A stretch of 64,000 bases of DNA from the NCBI GenBank assembly GCA_964017145.1, contig OZ024851.1:3348001-3412000 (forward strand), written 5' to 3'. Every line of letters begins with the position of its first letter. Positions within the stretch are counted from its first letter, which is position 1. The notes under the pieces were generated by a model. That model was not told the origin of the DNA. It did not search any database and was given only the letters and a program-made list of their open reading frames with translations. This document shows positions 36,101 through 47,717 of this stretch, one piece after another. The stretch is from Agrocybe praecox (taxonomy: Eukaryota; Basidiomycota; Agaricomycetes; Agaricales; Agrocybaceae). The position numbers and the translations under genes were made by a program.

Positions 36101-36555
36101 TGCGTGTATGTATATATAAGGTGTGTATGTAGTTGTAAAAAAAAAACAGACATTCTTGACTCTTTCTCTGAGAAGAAATACAAATGGGAATCAGATCGAG
36201 GTCCGTTCAACCCCTATGAGATCAAGATTCGCTTTTCCTTTTTTACTCACCTCACACACTCCACCCAGCCGAATGCTTTAAGCCGAATAAGGCAGGCAAC
36301 ACGACAAACTCAACCAGCCAAGCAAGACAGAACAGAACAGAACCACAGAGACAGACAGCCACGGAAGGAGTAACATACTTGGGTTCGTCGATTCCTTTTC
36401 CGGGTCTAGCCCCTTTTGTCTATCTTATGTATGTATTTTTATACTTTTTAATAATAATAATATTAAAAGTCCGCGAAGGGTCCCGATCCCCGATGTGTAC
36501 CGCCGATTTGGTGATTTCAAATTCGAATTTTGTGCTCCGTGAGAGTCACTACCAC
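30125..36555. repeat. inverted duplication, arm A (left)
   Basis: This 6.4-kb arm matches 52480-58890 in inverse orientation. Matching positions add up to about 89010-89030 throughout, so the arms are nearly colinear. Homology covers the full eight-exon gene, its introns, the 5' flank up to GTCCCGATCCCCGATGT (about 36480-36500) and the 3' flank including the low-complexity pyrimidine-rich region (30240-31930) down to TTCTTAGAAGAGGAAGAGGA (about 30130). The 3' flank is rich in simple repeats: CATC, TTC and GTCGTA types. Confidence 0.88.
31933..35870 (-). CDS. large protein with four C2HC finger-like repeats (left copy), 8 exons
   Basis: Exons on the minus strand are 35836-35870, 35655-35744, 35299-35595, 34899-35240, 34586-34804, 33902-34525, 32254-33690 and 31933-32194. 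All introns are GT-AG and phases agree, giving 1101 residues. The start is the ATG of MPATASTLADKE, whose exon joins in frame to SSKSKSNTPRT. Four repeats of the form C-x2-C-x(16-23)-H-x3-C follow, three carrying K-W-(I/V) after the second Cys (for example RILCNLCDKWIGVPPDD and RVFCSLCKKWVQLRQDSSF). Exon 7 encodes a long low-complexity part with Asp/Met (DMDMDMDMDG), Glu/Asp, Gln, His and Gly tracts. The end (HFIHSSIAHLFSTSYVPSED to FEGDIVRVVDQ) is strongly conserved with the right copy. Probably nuclear (S-K-R-R-R-A-K-R cluster in the right copy). Family not recognised; nucleic-acid or protein binding through zinc is inference. Confidence 0.85.
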
Positions 36556-39293
36556 AGGAACCGTGTGACATTTTATTTTATTTATTCATAAGACGTTTCA
36601 AAGTAAGCACTCAGTCACACACGCCACCGCTCTTTCTGCTTCCGTTCACCTTTTTTGCGCTAGCATGCATGTGCTGAGCAAAGGAGGGTAGGTAAGTAAC
36701 AGTTACTATGACTATCAGTTCAATGATACGACACTCTACTTTGTATAATATATACATATGTGTACGTATCACACCGTGGTGAATGGCGATAAACGATCGA
36801 CAAGGTCCCAAGTACTTAGTGCAAGCGCAAGCGCTAGATTCGAACCGACCCAATCCAATTCAAGATAAGCATAAGTACGTACGTACGTAAACCCCACTGA
36901 CGGAAAACAGAATCGACGCAAGTACGTAACTTCCTTGCCTCGCTTCCGCACCGATGCCCCGGTAAGACATACGTATTAGTAGATATTAGACTGAGTACAT
37001 ATTATTATTACATGTTCATTAGTCATCCCATTTAAGCTTTTTTTTTTCTCGTTGTGCGAAAAAGATTCAAAGACGAGAAACTCCGCGTTTCTTGTGGTCC
37101 TGTTATATTCTGTTGGGCAACAACGCAGCGCAGCGCGTTAGCTTATTCAACCCAATTCGACTCTCGGTCCTCGTCGATGGGGGAAACACTCCGCTGGACC
37201 ATAAGATCAGGTGAGGTAAAATAAGGAAAGGAAAGGAGGAGTCACGTAGAGGAAAGCTTAGAGGACGTCATGGGTATGTATCGATATCACCACCCACCCA
37301 TTTCCTCGGCCTAGCGCATGAAGTCTTTCGGAATTGACGGAAAAAGTATATGCTTAACTTAAATTGGAGGAAGAACAGAAAACGAAAAACGAAAACTAAT
37401 GGAATGGAATTAAAATGGAAACAGAAGATGGGACGGGTGCGTGGATCGATTATGTATGGTGGATGCTTACTTACCTATACCTACTTAGTTTAGGCCTAAG
37501 TAGGTGTCGTCGGGATATGCAAATTAGGAGGTATGGTATGTATGTATCGGTGTATGTATGTCAACAGCGGATCATGATCGTAGTGTCACAATCACACTCT
37601 CAGTCTCAGATTCTTGACACGTATCGTTCGTATGTGCCATGTACTTGTTCAAAAACGTCTATTTCTATTCCTAGTTCCTGGTTCTATTTGTAGATCTTGT
37701 CTTTCCTCTTTCGTTTGAAGGGAGAGGCACACGTACACGCACACGTACGCCGCCAGGTCCGCTAACACACCTCACTTGTATTAGTATAGTATAGTAATTA
37801 TCGTCTCTGTCCAACTTCTGTTCTCTCGAAGCTTGACTAAAGGTGCGAGGCCCAATGACTAACACGACTGTACATAAGTATATTGAAGCTTGACCTGGCT
37901 CAGCCTCCTGACAAAGCCAGCAAGCCAGACAGAAATAAAGACAGAATTTGATGATATACACGCCAGTTTCAAATTTTCAATCAATCAATCCAACCCACTC
38001 ATTTCCATCCAATCAATCACCACGCCCCCCCGAAGCTTAAAGTTACCTCCCAACATGCGACGCCCTCCGAGGAGATGGATATCCGGATTCTACAACTTTA
38101 ATTCCAGAAAGAGGTGGGTCCGATGATGTACGGAATAGGATAGGGTAGGGTAGAACGGGGCGGAAATGGGAATGGGAATGGGGAGGATATGACAGGATAG
38201 AACGAAATGGGAAGGGAAAAGGAACAGAATGGGATGGAATTCGAAAGAGAGAATAAATAAAAATAAACGAGGGTATGGGAACGCCTATGGGTATCATGAT
38301 TGCATCTTAGATATGTACGTCTGTGCCTTGTTTTCTATTTTATTTCAGCGAGTGATACATATACACGCCGCAATCTGATTCTAACCGTGTGTGGCGTGTA
38401 ATTAACGAGTGTTCCCTCCCTCGCGCTTCCGAAGTTTTTGTCTTGTTGTTCCTCCTCCTTCTCGTCTCGTGTCTCACTTTTGTTACACGGATCTAGGAAG
38501 GGAAACGTGCTGAGACCTTGAAAGGAAGGATAACGAGAAGTACTCGTAGCTCCATGGTTATGATAACGTTTTCCTCTTCGATCCTCGATCCTCCATCAAC
38601 TAAAGCATCAAGTCGTCGTCGTCATGCATTCATGATTGATCATCGCAAGGGAACACGCACGCAAGACTTGTGACTTGTTATATGACCTACCTACCTCCCA
38701 TTCTGGTCCTTATTTCGTCTTTCATTGACCATGGACGTCTTTCATCTTTGGCGATTGCGAATCCTCCTCTGAGCTCATGGAGCATCCAGCACCATGGCAT
38801 ATGAAAAAAGAAAAAGGAAAGGGAGAAGCTAAAAATAAAACACTGAGAGACGAAACGACGCGGTAGCCCTACTTCCTACTAGAAAACAAACAAGTATTTC
38901 TATTTACTTTGTCGATCTAGATATATTAGTAAGATACATAAATATCATGCCTATCCTCTCCGTGCCTGTATGCATATACGTGTGTCGGGACCCGTGTTCG
39001 TCTGCCCATCCTATATATCCGCCACGCTAGCTAGCTAGCTGGCTAACGGAGTAAATAATAAATATCCACGATGTTGATAGGTACTCTAATACACCACCAG
39101 AAGACAAAAAAAGACAAGACACGATGACACGAAAATTTTGTTCCGCACTCTAGCACCGGAGCTATCATGTCTGCATATGATATCCGCTCGCTGTGCGTCG
39201 ATTTGTTCCCCCTATCCTGTCCTTATCCCAGCCTATCATGTCATATCCTGTCCTGTCCTATCCCAAACCTTCCTATTTCATTCAAGTTACATC
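36556..39293. other. spacer of the inverted duplication, no gene recognised
   Basis: About 2.7 kb, AT-rich with many tiny simple repeats: GTACGTACGTACG near 36877, GGGTAGGGTAG near 38140, GCTAGCTAGCTAG near 39026, and TCCTGTCCTATCC types near 39220-39270. A palindrome CCTACTTAGTTTAGGCCTAAGTAGG lies at about 37480. No supported coding region. Confidence 0.4.
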
Positions 39294-39758
39294 CTATCTC
39301 TTTCCGTCAACATCTACTAGAACGCCATTTTCAGAGCTTCCTATTCCTACTTCTACGTAGTGATAACTATCACCAGAATCCCATGGACGGACGTATTCCA
39401 GGGTCATACTAGTCGTGGTCTGGACAGACCAACACGGGTTAGTGGGTACGGCTCGCATTAGGACATCCTGAGGTCTGAATTGAGGCTTAATGCCAAAGGC
39501 ACACATAGTACGGTATTCGATTTCCGTATTCTTGTCTTTGCTGCTCAATGACCATGCGTCATGGTCGTGAGTTAATTACTGCAAGAGGATCCGCTTCAAT
39601 GGTCTGGCCGTATTGCTGCCTTTGGGATTTAGACTTCCCTGTGCTTTTATGTCTGCGTCCGATATACCGATGTCGACGCCGACCGATGTTCCTTGAAGTT
39701 CGTTTACGATTACACCTAAACTTACATCCCCCCCCACCCATTCGGTAAGTACATGCAT
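39294..39758 (-). CDS. unrecognised small protein, two exons
   Basis: Exon 39580-39758 (MHVLTEWVGGDVSLGVIVNE..., ending ARPLKRILL) and exon 39294-39540 (HKDKNTEIEYRTMCAFGIKP...) join in frame through a GTAATT...GAGCAG intron of 39 nt, giving 141 residues. The second exon continues FRPQDVLMRAVPTNPCW and MTLEYVRPWDSGDSYHYVEV and ends in TAG. The composition is that of a real soluble protein, unlike the surrounding non-coding DNA, and no signal peptide is seen. The frame is open upstream of the ATG for another 25 codons (ELISIGKVPNQDVLESFLSV), so an earlier exon is possible. The intron is short for this genome. I do not recognise the family. Confidence 0.5.
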
Positions 39759-40469
39759 GACCGACAGAAAGGATTCCAGGACATCTTGATTTGGTACCTT
39801 ACCAATTGAAATTAATTCGAGGTGGTATTAATCTGAGCTCCGAGGTACTCATACATGATGCCGCCACGCGCACGAAGGATGCCGAGTACCAATTGGTACA
39901 ATAATATCAATATTTTACCAGGAACACAATACGTAGATCGGAGCACGCGACATATTATATATGGTTAAATACCAAACTTGCTTGTAAATATATCATCAAC
40001 GAATCGGCGCTATCAACCCCACCCCGAACCGAAAACGAACTTACGAGGAAAAAATAAATAAGTAAATAGTAGCAAATACCTGCCTCACCTCACCTCCGAG
40101 CAATTTATTCGACGAACGCCCACGTGGAAATGTACACATAAAACATGTTGGATGGTCAAGAAACATAACATAACTGTGTACATACCACCCTGACAATCAT
40201 CAATCACTATCAACGTCAAGGTAAAGTACGCTAGTGGTATTCTATATATAGGATTTAGTAAATAGATCAGACGCCGTGGCCGACGACCGTTGACAGACGG
40301 ACACACACAGATATACATGGCTTTAAATAGTACCTGTACTTGTGTTTGTATTTTTTACCACGGTCCCTCGATCAATCGAATTGGGTCAATTAGTTGGTTG
40401 AAACTTATCATGTTTGGTTTTAATCGCGAGTGAGTAATCCGGACCAGAGAGACTGCGGATCTGTAGGCG
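39759..40469. other. intergenic, no gene recognised
   Basis: AT-rich DNA; the first 80 bp may belong to the 5' part of the gene at 39294-39758. Nothing else is supported. Confidence 0.35.
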
Positions 40470-40690
40470 TTGGTTAAGAATGAAAGTATTGTAATGTATT
40501 GGTTAGTACATATGGCGAGCTCGGGCGTCTTACCAAGACACTATGCAAAAGGGGCGGCCACACTGGTAAGAATGAAGGGGATGAAAGAACTCTCGGAGGC
40601 AAATGATAACCTTGCCGTTAACTTGGTGTGCGGGTGGTTCGCACATTTGTTGAGTAAAGGGGCGCTGGTAGTGAGTGATAGTCGTGGTAA
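40470..40690 (+). CDS. possible isolated exon of an unknown gene
   Basis: An 84-codon frame includes RMKGMKELSEANDNLAVNLV then CGWFAHLLSKGALVVSDS and runs into a perfect donor (GTAAGTATG at about 40687), as expected of a coding exon. No partner exon could be linked with confidence on either side, and I recognise no family. It could be a remnant. Confidence 0.25.
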
Positions 40691-43635
40691 GTATGTACGG
40701 CAAACAGAGAATTCAGGGCCGTAGACTTCCGTCCGTAATCCGTAGTCCGTAATCCGTAATACGTGCAGTGATCTCAATATGTGCTGAGTGCTGCATGCTG
40801 CATGCTGAGCTGTCACAAGTGACCAGTCCTGCGGGTTAATCAGTAATTTAATATCTGTTTGCTACCTTTGTCACTACAATAGTCTACTTGATATTACTAT
40901 TACTCTCGTTATTTGACATACGATAGAACCATGTAGAAGGGCGAGCGGCGTGCCGCCATACGTACTCAGTCACAGTCATCCATTAATCAGTTTATCTTCC
41001 ACGAACACCACTTTTACCTATGGAGCTGATTTTGCTGGTCGTGTCCGCGGGGTGAGCGTAGCATAATATAGTATGCACATATTGATCTGTCTTCTAAGAA
41101 TACTATTACTACGTTTTACTTTCTTTCCACCGAAACGTCAGGTGTGTGTTGAAAGCTCAACTTAACTTTAAAGTTAGTCGTATGAATCTCTTGACTAATG
41201 CGAAATGCAATTACCTTCTGTGTGTCAGTGCCATTAGTTAGAAAATGAACGCTTCGATTCTTCGGTCCTGGTGTGGGACCCAGAGGAAAATGTGCAATTT
41301 TGTTCTTGTTCTCTTCGTTCTTATCAGAAATACTGGCCCCACACAGATCAGGGAAGGAGGATATAATTCCCCGTCATTCAAAGTGACCAAAGCCTATTTC
41401 GAGGCCCTCTTGGAATAGTCGTGTTCATGGGCTGATAATTGCTAATAGGTGATGAGCTATCATTGAAACACCACGAGTTGGAACACACACATCCCCAATC
41501 AGAGGTCTTAGATAGTTTGGAGGGGCTCGCACATATTACGTGTGGCTAGGTGGTGAAGTCGTCAACATTTGTCAAGAATTAGTCTTCAGAATGCGAGTGA
41601 CACAACAGAACGCAGCATGTATGCTGATCCTAACCTAGTAAGTCGATCGGAAGAGCTTAAACCGGCTAGATTCACACGATGAGTGGCGATATAAGCGTCA
41701 ACGTTCAGTCAAAGTATGTATATCGATCATTTAAATTACATTTTAACCACCGCGGCTATAGTAAGTACTTATAACACTCTCCCAGTTCTCTTTAATGCAT
41801 CTTAGCATCATGTCGACGGTCCTTGACACGTATCAGTGCCGTTTAAGCATGCAGAGTTCCTTCTTCGACATAACTGTATGACCCTCGTTCAATCTGATAA
41901 CTAATCTAATCTAAGGAAATATCTCACGTGCCGAGATATCCGAGGACGCCGATGTCGTTTTTTTTCTTTCTTATTCGGTAGGCGTTCAGCAAGCTATCCA
42001 TATATTTACCAACCTGACAAAATGAGTGGGTATAACACAGCGTATATGACATAAGAACTGGTAGTGTATCTAGGACGATCAAATGCCAGGAAGAGTGATC
42101 TATCCTTCTTTCGAAGTAACCCACCGAAAACTAACTAAATCATCATATTAGAGCAATTATTTATCAGGGAGAAACGTCAGAGTTTGAGTATATCAGACTC
42201 CTCATGTGATTCCAAAATTCAAGCACCGCGGCTTCATGTCACGATAGTTTGAGAAGGGTATATTATCCCTCTTTAATGCCTGTTAAGATTATGTTGGCCG
42301 TCGGTGGTCACAAGGACTGTCTGTCGGAGATTTTTAACGTCCTTGACTAGAGTCAAATTGTTCATAATAATCTGTTATGGTCGACAGTCGGACACAATAC
42401 GCAAGCAGAGAATAGCTGGAACTTGGTGGGAATCGTGGGATTTAAGCACAGTATTCTAGAAACAACTTCTACCCCTGACATTCTGCCATGGAGGAAGTAC
42501 CGTTTCCTGGTCATATCAGTGGTAATTATACATAATGTGATTTCGAATGGTGTCTCAACGTTCCATTTCCAGTTGACACGTACTAAAGAAGAATGGAAAG
42601 ATAAACAACGGCAACAGTGAGGCGCACAGTACACACGTTGTTTTCGTCGTCATGTTCCTTCCTCTATCCGTGCTTCGCTCTTCTACCTACGCGGAAACGT
42701 ATAAGTGTTAGTGATAGGAATCCCAAAGACATAAACGACGAAGATTAGGAGTAGTTAAACCTAGCAGATCCGTGGCCCAAACAGGGTACGTGTTATATGT
42801 AAGAGAACATTCATAAAATTGAGACAGAGTTTACATTGCAAATCATTCGCCACATAGAGACAGGGGTTGTAATAGCACCCAAGATAAAACGAAATGAAAT
42901 GCGGATCCAGACGAAACCTTCACCCCCGAAAGACGTGCATACTTATCACGCGCGGCGCCAGTTGATGTCGACCTTTACTTATATATTCCGGACAATCTCC
43001 CGTGGAGATAATAAGTTGTGCTCAACGGAAGCTATTTTATTATGGTCGTATCAGAATTAGAGCGGATGCGCGCAGGAAGAGAAGAGTTCAGAATACTAGT
43101 CATAACACACCGTAGCTGATACTGCGGGCCCACACTTGCGGGGCCGCATCGGACGGCTTAAATCCTCAAGGAAAGATGTTGGAATGAGGGTTAGGTGCAT
43201 GTCAAGGCCTCAGATAGGGTTCGAATGGAAGGATATACTACCACTGGAAGAAATATGATTTAGATCTAATCTTATCGCGTCGAATGGCACGTGCCACTGC
43301 TGGCGATCATTAGCTCACGTGACTAAGGTGACGCGACGTGACAACAGCCTTCGATTTGACTGGTCACTGCATCAACCATACTTAGACTCGCACAACTTCA
43401 TGCATTTGTCAGTGACCGTACCTGCTAAGGCTTTCTACTTCTATAAAAATGCGAAGACACTTAAAAAACGCGAGAACATCGTTGCGCAGAGGAATTAGAA
43501 TGCTCATCCAAGGCAGTTAGACTGGACGGGCCATGGACAACGGCACGCAGTGAATTCACCTAACAGGGATGGCGCTCCATGCAACGCCAGTGATAGGATG
43601 AAGTGCTGGCTCTCTAGATCAACATCAGGACCAAG
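40691..43635. other. spacer of the inverted duplication, no gene recognised
   Basis: Nearly 3 kb with only short frames. Small direct repeats are seen (TAATCCGTA... near 40735, GTGCTGCATGCTGCATGCTG near 40790). I found neither element ends nor protein similarity. Confidence 0.4.
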
Positions 43636-43649
43636 ATGTCAGCGTGCCA

Positions 43650-44060
43650 TTGTATCAGAGAGAACGTAGAGCAGGACGACCTCAACACGGAAGGCGAGCC
43701 AGAGGCGGAAGGTGTATCTGAGGAGGAGTCATCCATCGGGTGTCAGGTGTCGGCTGAGAAGGGGTGTGCCGAGCACGGAGGAAGAAAATATTTAACGTTT
43801 ATCTCGGGTCGTTCAACGGTCTTACTCTTGTGTATTTCTGCTTATGCAAATTTAGATTTTCTGTCTGGGAGGTGCAGGTAAGCAACATATTCATTCCACT
43901 CCCCTCTCTTTTCTTCGCCTCTAATTTACTTCTTTGCTCTCCTTAGAAACCACTTCATCCACAGTTGCACGGCGAGGGGCAGGGAGAGTGCGGAAAGGTT
44001 CGTGTTTGAGTGTGATATTGTGTGGGTTGTTGATCGACGGAGAGGGACTCGGAGGGGTAA
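43650..44060 (+). pseudogene. gutted third copy of the multi-finger gene (end of exon 7 and parts of exon 8)
   Basis: The plus strand shows EQDDLNTEGEPEAEGVSEEE, matching EQDDLDAEGEPDEYVDGES of exon 7 of the intact copies. It then shows the exon end TCTGGGAGG followed by GTAAGC and an intron ending CTCCTTAG. Next is N-H-F-I-H-S-C, matching K-H-F-I-H-S-S of exon 8. After that the central part of exon 8 is missing and the text resumes at FECDIVWVVD, matching FEGDIVRVVDQ. Exons 1-6 are absent. It has the same orientation as the right copy and is clearly non-functional. Confidence 0.75.
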
Positions 44061-45000
44061 TGTCATGTTCGCGTCAGCGTCGCTCGTTCGAGCCTGGGTT
44101 TATTTATTTCTATCTTGTCGTATCCGTCAATTCTTCACCTTCAGGTTAGCCACAGACTCACGTATCGAAGGTTATCAATCCATCGTGTCCAGTCAGACCT
44201 TCAGGAGCCTCTTTGACCTCCGCCGAAGCCAAGATTAGACGCTTTGTCTGCACCTTGTTTTGTGCCATCTCTGCTGAGCAGATTTTGCCTCCCATCTTCT
44301 TCCTTTCTTAAAATATCGCTTCAACGAATCAACTCTACCAACGCTTCTCCAAGCCTATTTCTGTGTCAACCCTTCCATCTCTTAAGAATCTATGTCATTC
44401 AAACGACGCCACCTCGGTGTCCATATTATATGCTATATGTCATCTCCGCCGCAGGAGTACAAAGCACCCTCTTCCTAGAATACTTTCCTGCTTTCGCATA
44501 TCTGTCTATCATATATATGTACGTGGGTTTCGCTCCAGAGACTCATCGCCATTATCACTTAACTCCTCATAGAAGATGGCAAACGAATGGTCAAACGCCA
44601 CACCGTGTGTTCTCATTCCCATACTTTCACCGGCACCACTCGCTCGTTCGATGAGTCACCCTAGGGCCCGAGTTGCACCCTGGTCTGGAATCGAGAAACA
44701 TCCTGACCCATCATTCCTCCTATGTTTGAAATCGCTGTTGTTTATCGGCGTCACCTTTTCACCTTGCTTGTATCATCCAGTCATTTATTATTAAGTATGT
44801 TTTCGATTCGCCTATCTACTTACTCCATGCTTCTGGTATCGCCATTGCTATTGTGCTTCTTCCTCTGTCATTTTTTCCTGGCTCTGGCCTTCCTTTTTAT
44901 GTCTCTTTAGCTTTCCCTCTCTCTTTCCCTTGCATACTTTCTTTTCTTCCTTATTTATAGCGCATGTCTTGAACGTTATCGCTCTTGCTCTCACTCTCAC
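44061..45000. repeat. degenerate copy of the 3' flank of the multi-finger gene
   Basis: Homology to the downstream flank of the right copy (57083 onward) continues here: GGTAATGTCATGTTCGCGTC against GGGGTCATGTCGCCGTCGTC, and ATTCAAACGACGCCACCTCGG against ATTCAAACGACGCTACTTCGG at about 57386. Similarity fades toward 45000 in pyrimidine-rich DNA. Confidence 0.6.
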
Positions 45001-45679
45001 CCGCACGAACTTCTTAGCCCGTTGAACGTTATCTTATGCATATAGGCCCCGATCCATCTTGGACCGTGATTCTCTGACAAATTATGTGTTATTTGTTATT
45101 TACTCAAACATACTTTCTGATAAAGATAAAGCGAACCCTAAGTCTCACCAAAAGCGTGCTAAGAAGAAGTGGGCTACGCTCGCTTGGTAGATGCGTTAGA
45201 CTGTATGTTTCAACGGATATAACCATAACCGAGTCGCGGTCCAGCATATGAATATTGACTTACTTCGTTTGGTATGTCTTCTGAGATGATTTCCGTTATC
45301 GCTTACCACAACATACAACCGATCGCCACCGAGTCATTTACGTGATATTAACAGCCATGTCATTCATTTATTCATTTGTCGAACTTGGAAGCAATGGCCG
45401 CGAAGCTTAAACCAGGGAAACCCACTCCACTCGCCGCAAGCTCACAGAGTAGCCAATTTTAGTATCTAAGCTTCAGTATGCATGTTACGTCTATGTACCT
45501 GTGAGATAGCAATTGGCCAACGAGCAAGAATAATTGATTGATGGATAACCGGACTCACGGTGGCGCCTCAAGAAGTAAGAGGAGAAACACTTAATTTAAT
45601 TTCGATAATCATAACACGATACATAATATATATCGATAATGGCCGTCGAATGATGTCGAGGACACTCCAAGCCGACATA
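45001..45679. other. intergenic, no gene recognised
   Basis: Short frames only. The region separates the gutted gene copy from inverted repeat B'. Confidence 0.35.
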
Positions 45680-46965
45680 CATACTAAATTAAATCGCTCC
45701 ATATGGAGAGTTTGGAACTCGCCGAATCCGTATGTCCTTCGGGGAGTAAAAAGTCCACAAGGACGGAGGTTTTCTTTCGTATTCGAATATTCAAATTCAG
45801 TCCAAAAATAGAGTTTGATCTTCTATTTGATATTGATCATGAGATGAGATGGTATGATGTTCGCGGCCATGTATGTAAAATTAGAAAGGTTTTCTCCGGT
45901 GCGCTAAGGAACGACTACATAGTACAATGGTGTGACACGCTTATGTTTTTCTTTTTAGTATGTTTGTTTTTATTCGGGTGACGGGTACTGGGTAACCTCA
46001 TGCTAAACCGAGATATTAAGTAAGTAGTGCTACAGGTCGCTTATTAGACCGTCTAGTACTAGCACTGAGGAGGGAAAATCACTATCGATGGAAGAAACTG
46101 CATTGTCCCGAGTTTTCCAGAATGCTTGTTAGTCTTAGTCTCCCGAAACTCGTTTCGCACTGGCCTTCCCAGATTCCAACTAATACAGCCGAAACTCAGT
46201 GGTTTTACGTGTACGTCTAAGCTAGCGCAGGGAGCCATGGAGACTTTCCATATGCATATGTCAAACAACATCATTCTGAAGTTGAGTTTGTGCCGCCTGG
46301 GATGGGTTTTGTCTCCGTGATCTATACCCAGTGTTATGTCACCTCGTGTGATAGATAGATGAACATATGATGATGACGAGTATCAATTAATTCCTCGACC
46401 TGCTCAAGCGCCGGCAGAACCCGTAAACCCCCAGGTCCAGGAGGGAGCTCGTAAACGCATATGGATAGGCCGGGTCCTACTTATTTGTATTTGTAATGTT
46501 GGAGGAACCGACGTCGTTCGCAGTGGTACGGCTCCCACGCTGCGCTGAGGTGTATGTTTCTTTGTTCCTGTTCATACACGATGAACATAACTGGGCTGCC
46601 ATCGACGGAGAGTGCAGGTTAGAAATGCTTACTCATGGACAGCATATTCCTGCCGGCAACAAGTCCATTAATAAACCAATACTGTACTATGGACATGTTA
46701 ACCCTGCTTCTCCATTTCCGTATCATAAAACATAGATTCACATATTCTTATCACTCCATCGGATGCGAATTGCGGAGACTTGAGTATAAATCATGAATAT
46801 GACAGAACGTTAATGTTTCCAGAAATCCGGTGGGATACTATTATGTACATGCGTACGTATGTCAGGGATTTATCATACAAGTCCGGTCGCCGTCCTCTCA
46901 GGCCGCTTATGTTTTACGCCACTTGGCGTGTTCATTCCACGTTCCATGCGAATGCCAATGAAAAA
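45680..46965. repeat. inverted repeat B, right copy
   Basis: Inverse match to 27795-29110, with position sums of about 74800. On the minus strand, around 46360-46480, an exon-like segment after an AG acceptor reads PGLSICVYELPPGPGGLRVL then PALEQVEELIDTRHHHMFIY. The left copy has the same text with a 4-nt insertion that shifts the frame. This suggests repeat B contains remains of a gene that runs convergently toward the finger-protein gene, but I do not recognise it. Confidence 0.7.
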
Positions 46966-47711
46966 TCGTACGTGTATGTAGAAAGTATGTCGGGTATGTT
47001 AGTCACACATATTTCATTTCGTAAAACTCTTAGAAAACAATTGGATGGGTATTGAAGCTGAAGCTGAAGCCCGGCTGCCCACATGCACATATTAGGATTA
47101 AGCTAAGTTTGGGATGCGACACTATCTGGGAAAGATTAGATCTTATCTGAGAGCGTTTATCTGCTCGGCATTGCCGGAGATCAGCCTCTCAAGTGGGCGC
47201 AGCCAATCGAGTGCAAGCAGCCAGCGGCATGGTCGGCTGATTCGAACACACATAATACACCGCGTGATAAAATCGAAATCATCGGTTTTCTTTTTGTCAC
47301 ACCTATTGTCCGTAAATCTTGTCTCTGTCGTATTTATATCCTGCAGAACACAATATCTTTATTCCGTTGTCTCACAACTCTATCACTCCGACTGAAAATT
47401 ATTTCCGTGGCGTACATGTACGTCCTTGCCCTTGGATTTTTACTGGCTTTTGAAGCGCAGTCACTGCCAGACCAGTGCTCATGAATGAAGACCACCAGGC
47501 GTACAGTGAACAAAAAAAAGGCTACCGAACGCGAATGACTTTGTAAACACATGCCACGTCAGTTCCTATATGGTCCCACTAAGTTATGCGTTTACCGTTC
47601 TTTTGTGATACAATCCAGTTACAACACTCTACAAGTTCATCCCGCGAACTATAACCGTACCCGGCCTTTGATGGAACTCTTGCGACGACCGGTATCAAAT
47701 ATTCCGCTTCA
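46966..47711. other. intergenic, no gene recognised
   Basis: AT-rich DNA without a supported gene. Confidence 0.35.
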
Positions 47712-47717
47712 TATATG

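Noticed and set aside
44244..44910. Several overlapping plus-strand frames of 60-136 codons
   Set aside because: They lie in the degenerate 3' flank copy of the finger gene and carry no recognisable protein.
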